This document shows, piece after piece, positions 1 to 6,181 of a stretch of 12,984 bases of DNA. The translations under genes and the position numbers were made by a program. Below the pieces are notes generated by a model, which saw only the letters and a list, made by a program, of their open reading frames with translations, made no database searches and was not told where the DNA came from. Source of the DNA: RGIG1918 sp045536045 (lineage in GTDB: Bacteria; Cyanobacteriota; Vampirovibrionia; Gastranaerophilales; Gastranaerophilaceae); contig JAZSMU010000075.1 in the NCBI GenBank assembly GCA_045536045.1, positions 1 to 12,984 of the forward strand, given 5' to 3'. How positions within the stretch are numbered: position 1 is the stretch's first letter; the number at the start of each line of letters is the position of its first letter.

Positions 1-30
1 TAGAATTACCAATGTAACTTATAGGTGAAA

Positions 31-831
31 ATGATTACAAAAATAAGAAATTTCTTTAATCCAAAAATAAAACAAAATTTATCAAAACAAAAAAATGCAC
101 CACAAAATTCAGAAACAGAAACTAAAGGCACATTAGACGTAGAACAAGCTTGTTACCCAAAAGAGTATTATATTCAAAACAATATCAAGTCAACAAGCAA
201 ACCTGAATCAGAAATATACCAATTAATCTACCCAAATGACAAATCAATAGAAGATATATTGCAGATAAAATTTATCGAAGAAAGCCGAGAAAACGTAATT
301 CTTGAAAAAAGCGGCTACATTTTGTCAGAAATTTATAGTGTTTTGAATGATAAATATGCAAATCCAATATACAGAAACCATACAGGTGCAAGTGGTGATT
401 TTATTACTATTGACCCATTGACACACAAAAAGAGACAAGTAAGACAATTGGAAGATGGTTCATATAGTTATTATGATGAATTGAGAGACATGTCATTCAG
501 AGCAAAAGATGGAAAGATTATTGAAGCAAAATTTAAATCTCTAATAAAAAATAGAGTATTTGTATGCACATTTATGCCAGAAGGTAAAACAACAAAAATT
601 ACTCATGGCAAAAAAGATTTCATATTCCAAGATGCAAAATTAAAATATGTAGTTGAAGAAGCACGCCCAATGATTACATGTCAACTTGATTTTGAGCCAT
701 ACTTTAATATTATAGATTATTCATGTGAACCAAAAGAAATAGAGGGCACAGAAGTTTGCACTAAAAGTGGAAATAAAGCATTTTACTATTCTCAAATATC
801 AAAAAAAGACTGCGAAAAAATATTTAATTAA
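31..831 (+). CDS. Unrecognised 266-residue protein
   Basis: I do not recognise this protein. The first ~35 residues are basic and rich in Lys, Asn and Gln, look disordered, and contain no signal peptide or membrane segment. From about residue 95 onward it alternates charged and hydrophobic residues like a beta-rich domain, including an IDPLTHKKRQVRQLEDGSYS stretch that resembles strand-turn-strand. Six cysteines are scattered (about residues 41, 179, 217, 232, 243, 261), five of them in the C-terminal third, without a CxxC pair. The ATG at 31 is preferred because AGGTGA lies just upstream (23-28); a GTG at 25 in the same frame would add two residues but would overlap that site. The gene is convergent with trmD, with 19 bases between the stop codons. 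Its promoter is cut off or nearly cut off by the window edge, so operon membership is unknown. Confidence 0.75.
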   Translation: MITKIRNFFNPKIKQNLSKQKNAPQNSETETKGTLDVEQACYPKEYYIQNNIKSTSKPESEIYQLIYPNDKSIEDILQIKFIEESRENVILEKSGYILSEIYSVLNDKYANPIYRNHTGASGDFITIDPLTHKKRQVRQLEDGSYSYYDELRDMSFRAKDGKIIEAKFKSLIKNRVFVCTFMPEGKTTKITHGKKDFIFQDAKLKYVVEEARPMITCQLDFEPYFNIIDYSCEPKEIEGTEVCTKSGNKAFYYSQISKKDCEKIFN

Positions 832-850
832 TCACGCATAAAAGCATTTT

Positions 851-1522
851 CTATTGAAGCAAATCTGGTCTTTTAGCTTTTGTTCTTAGGATTTTTTGTT
901 CATTGCGGAATTTTTCAATTTCTTGATGATTCCCATTTAATAAAACTTCAGGAACCCTCATTCCTCTAAATTCTCTAGGCTTTGTATAGTGTGGGTATTC
1001 AAGAAGTCCATCTGCAAAACTATCAAACTGAGCAGATTCGTCTTTACCTAAAAAGCCAGAAATATTCCTTGAAATACTGTCTATTAAAACTAATGCTGGA
1101 AGCTCCCCGCCCGTTAAAACATAATCACCAATTGAAATTTCCATAGGTTGCAAACCAATTCTAATTCTTTCATCAAAACCTTCGTAATGCCCACAAAGAA
1201 TAATCAATTGGTCATATTCAGAAAGCTCAACAGACATTTTATGGGTAAATGGAGCACCTTGTGGTGTCATCATTAATATTTTAGATTTTTCAACTCTTTT
1301 AATACTCTCAACGGCATCAAACATAGGCTGACAAGCCAAAACCATTCCAGCAGAGCCACCATAAGGTGGAAAATCAACTCTATTATGTTTATCTTGGGTA
1401 AAATCTCTTGGATTAGTTGTTGAAACTTCAATAATACCCTTGTCTATTCCTCTTTTAACAACAGATTGAGAACAATAAGAGTTAATAACTTCTGGAAAAA
1501 GTGTAACTACATCATACTTCAT
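851..1522 (-). CDS. trmD: tRNA (guanine-N1)-methyltransferase TrmD
   Basis: Cytoplasmic SAM-dependent enzyme that methylates N1 of G37 next to the anticodon and prevents +1 frameshifting. It is 223 residues, slightly shorter than typical. Visible SPOUT/TrmD signatures: TLFPEV at the N terminus, YGGSAGM (usually GGGxGM), LCGHYEGFDERI, the trefoil-knot SAM-binding stretch SIGDYVLTGGELP, and the C-terminal PHYTKPREFRG motif, which is very strongly conserved in the family. The start at 1522 is chosen because GAGGGG (1530-1535) sits seven bases upstream; a TTG at 1537 in the same frame has no such support. The gene overlaps the end of rimM by 11 bases, so it is probably translationally coupled to it. 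The rimM-trmD pairing is common in bacteria; here rpsP and rplS are not adjacent. Confidence 0.97.
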   Translation of the reverse strand: MKYDVVTLFPEVINSYCSQSVVKRGIDKGIIEVSTTNPRDFTQDKHNRVDFPPYGGSAGMVLACQPMFDAVESIKRVEKSKILMMTPQGAPFTHKMSVELSEYDQLIILCGHYEGFDERIRIGLQPMEISIGDYVLTGGELPALVLIDSISRNISGFLGKDESAQFDSFADGLLEYPHYTKPREFRGMRVPEVLLNGNHQEIEKFRNEQKILRTKAKRPDLLQ

Positions 1523-2036
1523 CAAAAAGCCCCTCAATTGGTTTTACAATAACTCTTTTGTGTTTAATATCAACAACAGGAACTAAATCGGCAACAAATG
1601 GGATTAAATATTGCTCAATGTCGCCATTTTCTGGTTTAACAACTAAAATATCGGTTGCACCATTTGAAGCAACAGATTCAATTACACCAACAAATTCATC
1701 CGAATTATCAAAAACATTCATACCAACAAGGTCATCAATTAAAAATTCATCATCAGATAATTTTTCAGATAAATTTTCTTTATTTACAAAAATATTTTGA
1801 TTTTTATATGGCAAAACATCATTAATTGAAGAAAATTCTTTAAATTTAACAATTGCAAATGTTTTAGAAAAACGGACATTTTTAACATTTAGCTCAATTT
1901 TTTCTCCTAAAGAAACTATAAAAACTTTTTTTAAGGCTTTAATAATGTCTTCTTGTCCTTTAGAAAAGCCGAGTTTGACTTCGCCCTGAATACCATGAAA
2001 ATTCAAAATTTTTGCAATTGAAACTAAATTCTTCAT
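1512..2036 (-). CDS. rimM: Ribosome maturation factor RimM
   Basis: RimM binds ribosomal protein S19 and assists late assembly of the 30S subunit head. The 174-residue length is normal. The N-terminal RimM barrel (about 1-85) shows the usual opening IAKILNFHGIQGEVKL, matching the G/K-x-x-x-HG-x-x-GE-V pattern. The C-terminal PRC-barrel (about 95-170) shows LIDDLVGMNVFD, then ATDILVV, then YLIPFV, the typical order. It is the first gene of a rimM-trmD unit and its last 11 bases overlap trmD. No Shine-Dalgarno precedes the ATG; instead an extended -10 lies 6 nt upstream, so the transcript may be leaderless. Confidence 0.96.
   Translation of the reverse strand: MKNLVSIAKILNFHGIQGEVKLGFSKGQEDIIKALKKVFIVSLGEKIELNVKNVRFSKTFAIVKFKEFSSINDVLPYKNQNIFVNKENLSEKLSDDEFLIDDLVGMNVFDNSDEFVGVIESVASNGATDILVVKPENGDIEQYLIPFVADLVPVVDIKHKRVIVKPIEGLFDEV
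1530..1535 (-). promoter_or_regulatory. Ribosome binding site of trmD
   Basis: GAGGGG on the minus strand, seven bases before the ATG at 1522. It lies inside the rimM coding region and fixes the trmD start inside rimM, supporting an 11-base gene overlap. Confidence 0.8.
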
Positions 2037-2042
2037 AAAAAA

Positions 2043-2051
2043 ATTGTATCA
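2043..2051 (-). promoter_or_regulatory. Extended -10 promoter of rimM (leaderless)
   Basis: On the minus strand the sequence reads TGATACAAT, an extended -10 (TG-n-TACAAT), followed by six T residues and the rimM ATG. With the usual 6-7 nt from -10 to +1, transcription would begin at or next to the start codon. No good -35 is visible at 16-18 nt, which an extended -10 can tolerate. Confidence 0.55.
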
Positions 2052-2071
2052 GAAAAATTTTTCATTATAAA
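2044..2071 (+). promoter_or_regulatory. Probable promoter of the metalloprotease gene
   Basis: TTGTAT (2044-2049) and TATAAA (2066-2071) are separated by 16 nt, giving an expected start near 2078 and a leader of about 33 nt. The -35 hexamer is the reverse complement of the rimM -10, so the two divergent promoters overlap physically. Pattern-based only, in a very AT-rich spacer. Confidence 0.4.
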
Positions 2072-2100
2072 AAAAATATGCAATAATATTTTTATAACTG

Positions 2101-2105
2101 AGGAG
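2101..2105 (+). promoter_or_regulatory. Ribosome binding site of the metalloprotease gene
   Basis: AGGAG, five bases before the ATG at 2111. It is a strong consensus site and confirms the start that gives the signal peptide. Confidence 0.8.
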
Positions 2106-2110
2106 TTTTT

Positions 2111-2806
2111 ATGAAAAAGATTATATTATTTTTAACTTTTATTCTTATAGCTCTAAAAGCTGAGGCAGTTGTTGAATTTATTCCTCCAGAGCTTCCAAAG
2201 GGCAAAGAAGTTAAGAAAAGTTTTAATTGGTTTAAGAAAAAAGAATTAAATGATGAAGAAAGGCTTTTAAGTAAGTATAAAAAATGCACAGAAGAAAGAG
2301 TTGTAATTGATGCATTAGAATTGCTTGATGGAACTGCAGGAGAATTTTCTAAAGAGGCAATTTTGGGAAATAATTTGTCTGAAAAGCCTGTTAGGGTAGA
2401 GTTTGCAAACCTTGCAAATTTTAATCCAACTTATGCAAATTATGATGCACTTGGCTGGAAAAAGAAAAATAGGCTTTATATTTATATAAATCAAAAACAC
2501 AAAGACGCACCAAAAGAGGCACTTGCAGCCGTTTTAGCACATGAGGCTGTTCATCAAGATGAATTAAATTCATTAAATGAAGAAACTTACGCTTGGACAC
2601 TTGAGGCTGTTGTTTGGGCACAGCTTATTGAAGCAAATCCAGAGGTTGCAAAATCTAACCATCCACTTGTTGATAGGCAAAATCTAATAAATAAGTTATT
2701 CGTAAAAGGCAATTACACAGACGAATACATTAGAAAAAGCGTTGTTTCTAACTTGGGATATCAAAACTTGCCAACAAGAAGCCCTGGCTTTGAAGATAGA
2801 TTATAA
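2111..2806 (+). CDS. Secreted HExxH zinc metalloprotease-like protein
   Basis: A 231-residue exported protein. Residues 1-19 form a classic signal peptide: KK, a hydrophobic core (IILFLTFILIAL), then AEA just before Val20, which fits signal peptidase I. No lipobox is present. The mature part carries a zinc-peptidase helix LAHEAVHQDE (H144, E145, H148), with E157/E158 ten residues later in a second helix (NEETYAW) as a plausible third ligand, so it resembles a gluzincin with a short spacer. The preceding strand RLYIYINQ (121-128) resembles the edge strand of such proteases. I cannot assign a named family. It could act on envelope proteins or extracellular substrates, and the lone cysteine (C59) rules out internal disulfides. 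It is divergent from rimM and its last 6 bases overlap the convergent MBL gene. Confidence 0.85.
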   Translation: MKKIILFLTFILIALKAEAVVEFIPPELPKGKEVKKSFNWFKKKELNDEERLLSKYKKCTEERVVIDALELLDGTAGEFSKEAILGNNLSEKPVRVEFANLANFNPTYANYDALGWKKKNRLYIYINQKHKDAPKEALAAVLAHEAVHQDELNSLNEETYAWTLEAVVWAQLIEANPEVAKSNHPLVDRQNLINKLFVKGNYTDEYIRKSVVSNLGYQNLPTRSPGFEDRL

Positions 2807-3445
2807 GCTATATTGAGCATTTGAGCCAAAATATGCATTATGGAGTCTTTCGTATTCCATAGTTGTTGGTGCTCCGTGTCCTGGAAAAACCTTATAATCG
2901 CCATCTAGTGCGAATAATTTGCCAACAATGCTATCTCTAATTACAGAAAAATCTCCTGTAGGCAAATCGCATCTGCCAACAGCTTCTAAAAATAATGTGT
3001 CGCCAGAAAAAATAGTTTCATTTATTTTAAAAGACAAAGAACCAGCACTATGACCAGGTGTTTCAATAATTTCAACCCTATCTTCGCCTAAATAAAAAAC
3101 AGAATTTTCGTCTATAAAATCGGTAATATCCGGAATTTCAAAAGTTGGAATTCCAAAGTGTTCAGTTTGTTTGTTAATGTTATCTAAAAAAAGTTTGTCA
3201 TTTTTTGAAATATAAATTTTGGTTTCTGGAAAATATTTTTTAGCGTCTAAAGTTGTCATTACATGGTCAAAATGCCCATGAGTCAATAAAATTGCCTTTA
3301 AATTAGCACCAAGTTCTTCAACTTTATTTTTAACTTCATAAATATCTGCTGAACAATCAATTAAAATTGCTTCTTTTGAATTTTTGTCATAACACAAATA
3401 ATTATTAGTTTCTAAAATTTCAGCATTAAATAAAAAAATTTCCAT
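2801..3445 (-). CDS. Metallo-beta-lactamase-fold hydrolase, glyoxalase II-like
   Basis: A cytoplasmic 214-residue MBL-fold enzyme with no signal peptide. The full metal-ligand set is visible: THGHFDH (H56, H58, D60, H61), TPGHSAGS (H132), FSGDTLF (D149) and FPGHG (H190), consistent with a binuclear metal site and a thioester hydrolase-like activity. Size and motif spacing fit the short glyoxalase II-like group (YcbL type), which lacks the C-terminal glutathione-binding helices of true GloB. The physiological substrate therefore remains open: S-lactoylglutathione or another thioester are possibilities from the family. GGGGA lies a few bases before the ATG. The gene follows the 67-residue gene after 12 bases, so the two are likely cotranscribed. 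Its stop overlaps the convergent metalloprotease gene by six bases. Confidence 0.92.
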   Translation of the reverse strand: MEIFLFNAEILETNNYLCYDKNSKEAILIDCSADIYEVKNKVEELGANLKAILLTHGHFDHVMTTLDAKKYFPETKIYISKNDKLFLDNINKQTEHFGIPTFEIPDITDFIDENSVFYLGEDRVEIIETPGHSAGSLSFKINETIFSGDTLFLEAVGRCDLPTGDFSVIRDSIVGKLFALDGDYKVFPGHGAPTTMEYERLHNAYFGSNAQYSL

Positions 3446-3457
3446 CTACTATCCCCA

Positions 3458-3661
3458 TCAAAATCTTAAAAATTTCAGCATATTCACCATTTTTTTAAAA
3501 GAATTTGGTGTTTGAATTTTATTATATACATTCATAAGAATGATTTCAAGGTCCTCACTAGGCAAATCAAAATGAATTGACAGCTCATCAAGGTAAGCCA
3601 AAAGATAGCCCTCTAGCTTTGAAAAGTCTTTTTTGAAGGTTTTTTGAGCACTTTTGTCCAT
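3458..3661 (-). CDS. Small helical protein, 67 residues, unknown
   Basis: Not recognised. It is highly charged and helical in pattern: a basic start (KKDFSKLEGY), then LLAYLDELSIHFDLPSEDLEIIL, which alternates like an amphipathic helix pair with a Pro-Ser helix cap, and a basic-hydrophobic tail (KKMVNMLKFLRF). There is no transmembrane segment, cysteine or signal peptide. It is probably real because it is followed after 12 bases by the MBL gene, on the same strand with the same codon style, and fills an otherwise empty gap. No Shine-Dalgarno precedes the ATG; instead a TATAAT hexamer and an 8-base inverted repeat overlap the start. It could be a small regulator or a protein-protein adaptor, but nothing in the sequence settles this. 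Confidence 0.6.
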   Translation of the reverse strand: MDKSAQKTFKKDFSKLEGYLLAYLDELSIHFDLPSEDLEIILMNVYNKIQTPNSFKKMVNMLKFLRF

Positions 3662-3681
3662 AGAATTATAATAAATTCTAT
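3660..3681. repeat. 8-bp inverted repeat at the start of the 67-residue gene
   Basis: The arms ATAGAATT (3660-3667) and AATTCTAT (3674-3681) are perfect reverse complements separated by six bases. The left arm includes the first two bases of the start codon and overlaps a minus-strand TATAAT (3665-3670). It could be a repressor operator or a weak start-codon hairpin with only one G-C pair. In DNA this AT-rich, chance occurrence is also plausible. Confidence 0.4.
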
Positions 3682-3712
3682 AAAAAATAAGTTCATTCCC
3701 AAAAAGTTTAAA

Positions 3713-4618
3713 TTATACAAAGTTGCGAAGTTCAATGTATTCAACTGCTTCTTCAATAGTATCAAAAACATTAATAGCATTAGTTAAGAATACGTAGTCA
3801 AGTGCTTTTAAAACATCATCTCCAGGATTAACAATTGCAAAAACACCATCTTTTTGGCTAGTTGCTTTGTAAACTTCAGCAAAAACATACGCATAAGCTT
3901 CTGAGAAGATTTTGACATATTCTAAATTGAAAATAATGTGTTTTTTGCCTGTTAAAACATCAGCATTAACTTCTTTTAATAATTTATCAATATATTTTTG
4001 GTTGTTAATTTTATAAATTGAGAAAATTGAGATATTTTCATTGATATAGTGTTTATGAAATTCGTCATTAACATAGCGAGAAGTGTTATATGAAATGAAT
4101 TTCAAAATTTCTTCATGCCAATTTGGTTGTTTGGAAACAAACTCATCAACGCCATATTCATAAGCTTTTTGAACAAGTTCTTTTTCATCAGTTCCAGAAA
4201 TAACAAGCACTTTGAAATCTTTATCTTGTTCATGTTTGTATTCATTTGCAAATTTAATAACATCAAAACCATCTTGACTATCTGGTAAGAATAAATCAAC
4301 AATTACATAATCAAATTTTTTCTTTCTGATTTCAGAAATTGCTTCATCTTTGTTTCTTGCAACAAAAACATTTACACCAATTTTCTTAAGCATTGCTGTT
4401 AATTGATATATTGATAACTCCATATCATCAACAATTAAGACATTCAAAACTTCAGCCGTAAAGAAGCTTAGAGGGAAGTTATAAAAGTCTAATTTTTTCT
4501 CAATTTCAATAATTGCACGAGAAAAATCGCTTGGAGTTGCACTTTCTGGGTCAACATCAATTCCAGCTAATTTAATAATGTTTGCAAGTTGTTCTCTTGT
4601 TATTTCAAAATTTTCCAT
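3713..4618 (-). CDS. Response regulator with REC and STAS-like domains
   Basis: A 301-residue cytoplasmic signalling protein in three parts. Residues 1-55 are a helical N-terminal region (REQLANIIKLAGIDV then FSRAIIEIEKKL) that I cannot assign. Residues 57-177 are a receiver domain with acidic pair D64/D65, phospho-acceptor D108 in VIVDLFLPDS, switch serine S141 (VISGT) and conserved K163 (FVSKQP). Residues ~195-297 resemble an anti-sigma-factor antagonist (STAS) fold: IIFNLEYVKIFSEAYAYV, then GVFAIVNP, then the DVLKALDYVFLTNAINVFDTI pattern of SpoIIAA-type proteins. The phosphorylatable serine of SpoIIAA (DSSG) aligns with SEAY (239-242), so Ser is replaced by Ala or Glu. This suggests control by Asp phosphorylation of REC instead of Ser phosphorylation of STAS. 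There is no DNA-binding domain. A perfect TATAAT sits 6 nt before the ATG and no Shine-Dalgarno is present. Confidence 0.88.
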   Translation of the reverse strand: MENFEITREQLANIIKLAGIDVDPESATPSDFSRAIIEIEKKLDFYNFPLSFFTAEVLNVLIVDDMELSIYQLTAMLKKIGVNVFVARNKDEAISEIRKKKFDYVIVDLFLPDSQDGFDVIKFANEYKHEQDKDFKVLVISGTDEKELVQKAYEYGVDEFVSKQPNWHEEILKFISYNTSRYVNDEFHKHYINENISIFSIYKINNQKYIDKLLKEVNADVLTGKKHIIFNLEYVKIFSEAYAYVFAEVYKATSQKDGVFAIVNPGDDVLKALDYVFLTNAINVFDTIEEAVEYIELRNFV

Positions 4619-4624
4619 ATATTT

Positions 4625-4630
4625 ATTATA
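4625..4630 (-). promoter_or_regulatory. -10 element of the REC-STAS gene (leaderless)
   Basis: Perfect minus-strand TATAAT with exactly six bases between it and the ATG at 4618. No Shine-Dalgarno is present and no convincing -35 lies at standard spacing (TATTAC at 17 nt is weak). Transcription would start at the initiation codon. Confidence 0.5.
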
Positions 4631-4645
4631 CTATATTTTTCAATT

Positions 4646-4673
4646 TTGTAATACAATAAAAGAAGTATTATAT
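4646..4673 (+). promoter_or_regulatory. Tentative promoter of the PMM/PGM gene
   Basis: TTGTAA (4646-4651) and TTATAT (4668-4673) are separated by 16 nt; TATTAT two bases earlier is an alternative -10. A leader this short would leave little room before the GGGGGA site at 4675-4680. The call is weak because the whole spacer is AT-rich. Confidence 0.3.
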
Positions 4674-4674
4674 C

Positions 4675-4680
4675 GGGGGA
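4675..4680 (+). promoter_or_regulatory. Ribosome binding site of the PMM/PGM gene
   Basis: GGGGGA, four bases before the ATG at 4685. It supports that start over a shorter overlapping frame that opens at 4578. Confidence 0.65.
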
Positions 4681-4684
4681 AGTT

Positions 4685-6181
4685 ATGGAAGCTACATTCA
4701 CAACATCTGCGTTTGGAAAAAATGACATTAGAGGAATTTACCCAACAGAAGTTAATAGCGAATTATTTTATTATGCTGGTGTAGGATATGTGAATTGGGC
4801 AATAGAAGAATTTAAAAAAATGGGCGAAAACAAAAAAGCTCACGATTTATATTTTTCTGTTTGTATGGACGCAAGGCTTCATTCTCCAGAATTGAAAAAA
4901 GCAGTTATAGAGGGTGTTACAGACGCTGGTGCAAATGTTTTAGATATGGGCTTAGCTCCAACACCACTTGGATACTATAGCGAATTTGCAAAGCTTGAAC
5001 CAAATATTCTAATGGGAAAACCTGTTTCAGGTGCATTAATCATTACGGCTTCTCATAACCCAAAAGAATATAATGGCTTAAAAATAACATTCAATAAGCA
5101 AAGTTTACATGAAGAACAAATTAAAAGTGTTAAAGAATACACACAAATTGCTTATGACGAAAGAGAAATTGAAACTAGCTACTTCAAAACAAAAGGAATA
5201 GTTGTTGAAGAATCTCTAATTTCAAACTATATTGAAAAAATTTCAAGTAATTTTGGAAAAATTGGAAAAGGGATTAAAATTGTAGTTGATAGTGCAAATG
5301 CCACAGGTGGAATTGTTGCACCTGAATTATATAGAGAATTAGGAGCAGAAGTTGTTGAATTATTCTCAGAGCCAGACGGCAATTTTCCAAATCACCACCC
5401 AAATCCAAGTAGCTTAAAAACATTAGAAACGCTTCAAAAGACAGTTGTTGAAGTTGGTGCTGATATTGGGATTGCATTTGATGGCGATTCAGATAGAATT
5501 GGTGCAGTTGCTCCAAACGGCGAATGCATGACAGGTGATAAACTTTTATTTATCTATGCAAAAGATATTATTGAAGAATTAGCAAAAAGAGGCGAAAGAC
5601 CAACAGTTGTTAGCGAAGTTAAATGCTCACAAGTTTTATATGATGAAATTAACGCACTTGGCGGGAATGCTGTTATGTGGAAAACAGGACACGGCTATAT
5701 CAAGTCTAAAATGAAAGAAACTGGAGCATTATTAGCTGGCGAAATGAGTGGTCATACATTCTTTAAAGACAGATATTTTGGCTATGATGATGCCGTTTAC
5801 GCTGGTTGCAGATTAATTGAAATTATTGCAAAAAATAAAAAAGCAGACCCAAATTATAATCTTTTAGACACACTAAAACCATTTGAAAAAATGGCAGGTG
5901 GTGGCGAAGTTCGCCTACATTGTCCAAATGAGCTTAAAAAGCCAGTTTTGGAAGAATTTTCAAAACTAGATATGGGAGAATTATTTGGCGAAGAAATTAA
6001 AGAAATAATTACAATTGATGGTATGAGAATTATCTTTAATGATGGTATGGCAATAATTCGCCAAAGCAACACAGAACCAGTGTTTACAATGGGCTTTGAA
6101 GCTACAACTCAAGAAAAATGCGACCATTACACAAACACAATGGTTGATAAAATTGAAGAATTAAAAGCAAAATTAGGCTAA
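4685..6181 (+). CDS. Phosphomannomutase/phosphoglucomutase
   Basis: A four-domain alpha-D-phosphohexomutase of 498 residues, slightly long for PMM/PGM (about 460). It interconverts the 1- and 6-phosphates of mannose or glucose and feeds GDP-mannose, UDP-glucose, glycogen and surface polysaccharides. Visible: phosphoserine loop TASHNP (S123), Mg-binding DGDSDR (D266, D268, D270, R271), sugar-binding loop GEMSGH (352-357, which favours PMM/PGM over GlmM or PGM1 types), and phosphate-binding loop RQSNTEP (R459, S461, N462, T463). The conserved second Arg of that loop (VLRFEA in well-studied enzymes) appears as Gly470 in TMGFEA, an oddity that could affect phosphate contacts. GGGGGA precedes the ATG at 4685. 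The stop codon directly abuts that of the convergent fliI-like gene. Confidence 0.93.
   Translation: MEATFTTSAFGKNDIRGIYPTEVNSELFYYAGVGYVNWAIEEFKKMGENKKAHDLYFSVCMDARLHSPELKKAVIEGVTDAGANVLDMGLAPTPLGYYSEFAKLEPNILMGKPVSGALIITASHNPKEYNGLKITFNKQSLHEEQIKSVKEYTQIAYDEREIETSYFKTKGIVVEESLISNYIEKISSNFGKIGKGIKIVVDSANATGGIVAPELYRELGAEVVELFSEPDGNFPNHHPNPSSLKTLETLQKTVVEVGADIGIAFDGDSDRIGAVAPNGECMTGDKLLFIYAKDIIEELAKRGERPTVVSEVKCSQVLYDEINALGGNAVMWKTGHGYIKSKMKETGALLAGEMSGHTFFKDRYFGYDDAVYAGCRLIEIIAKNKKADPNYNLLDTLKPFEKMAGGGEVRLHCPNELKKPVLEEFSKLDMGELFGEEIKEIITIDGMRIIFNDGMAIIRQSNTEPVFTMGFEATTQEKCDHYTNTMVDKIEELKAKLG

Noticed and set aside
1558..1800. 80-residue plus-strand open frame
   Set aside because: Antisense to rimM; low-complexity Ser/Thr-rich sequence with no start support.
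2779..2790. AAGCC-CT-GGCTT palindrome as a terminator
   Set aside because: The loop is only two bases, no T-tract follows, and it lies inside coding sequence.
4578..4784. Plus-strand frame beginning inside the REC-STAS gene
   Set aside because: It overlaps the promoter spacer and the start of PMM/PGM in another frame with no homology; the PMM/PGM start at 4685 has its own ribosome site.
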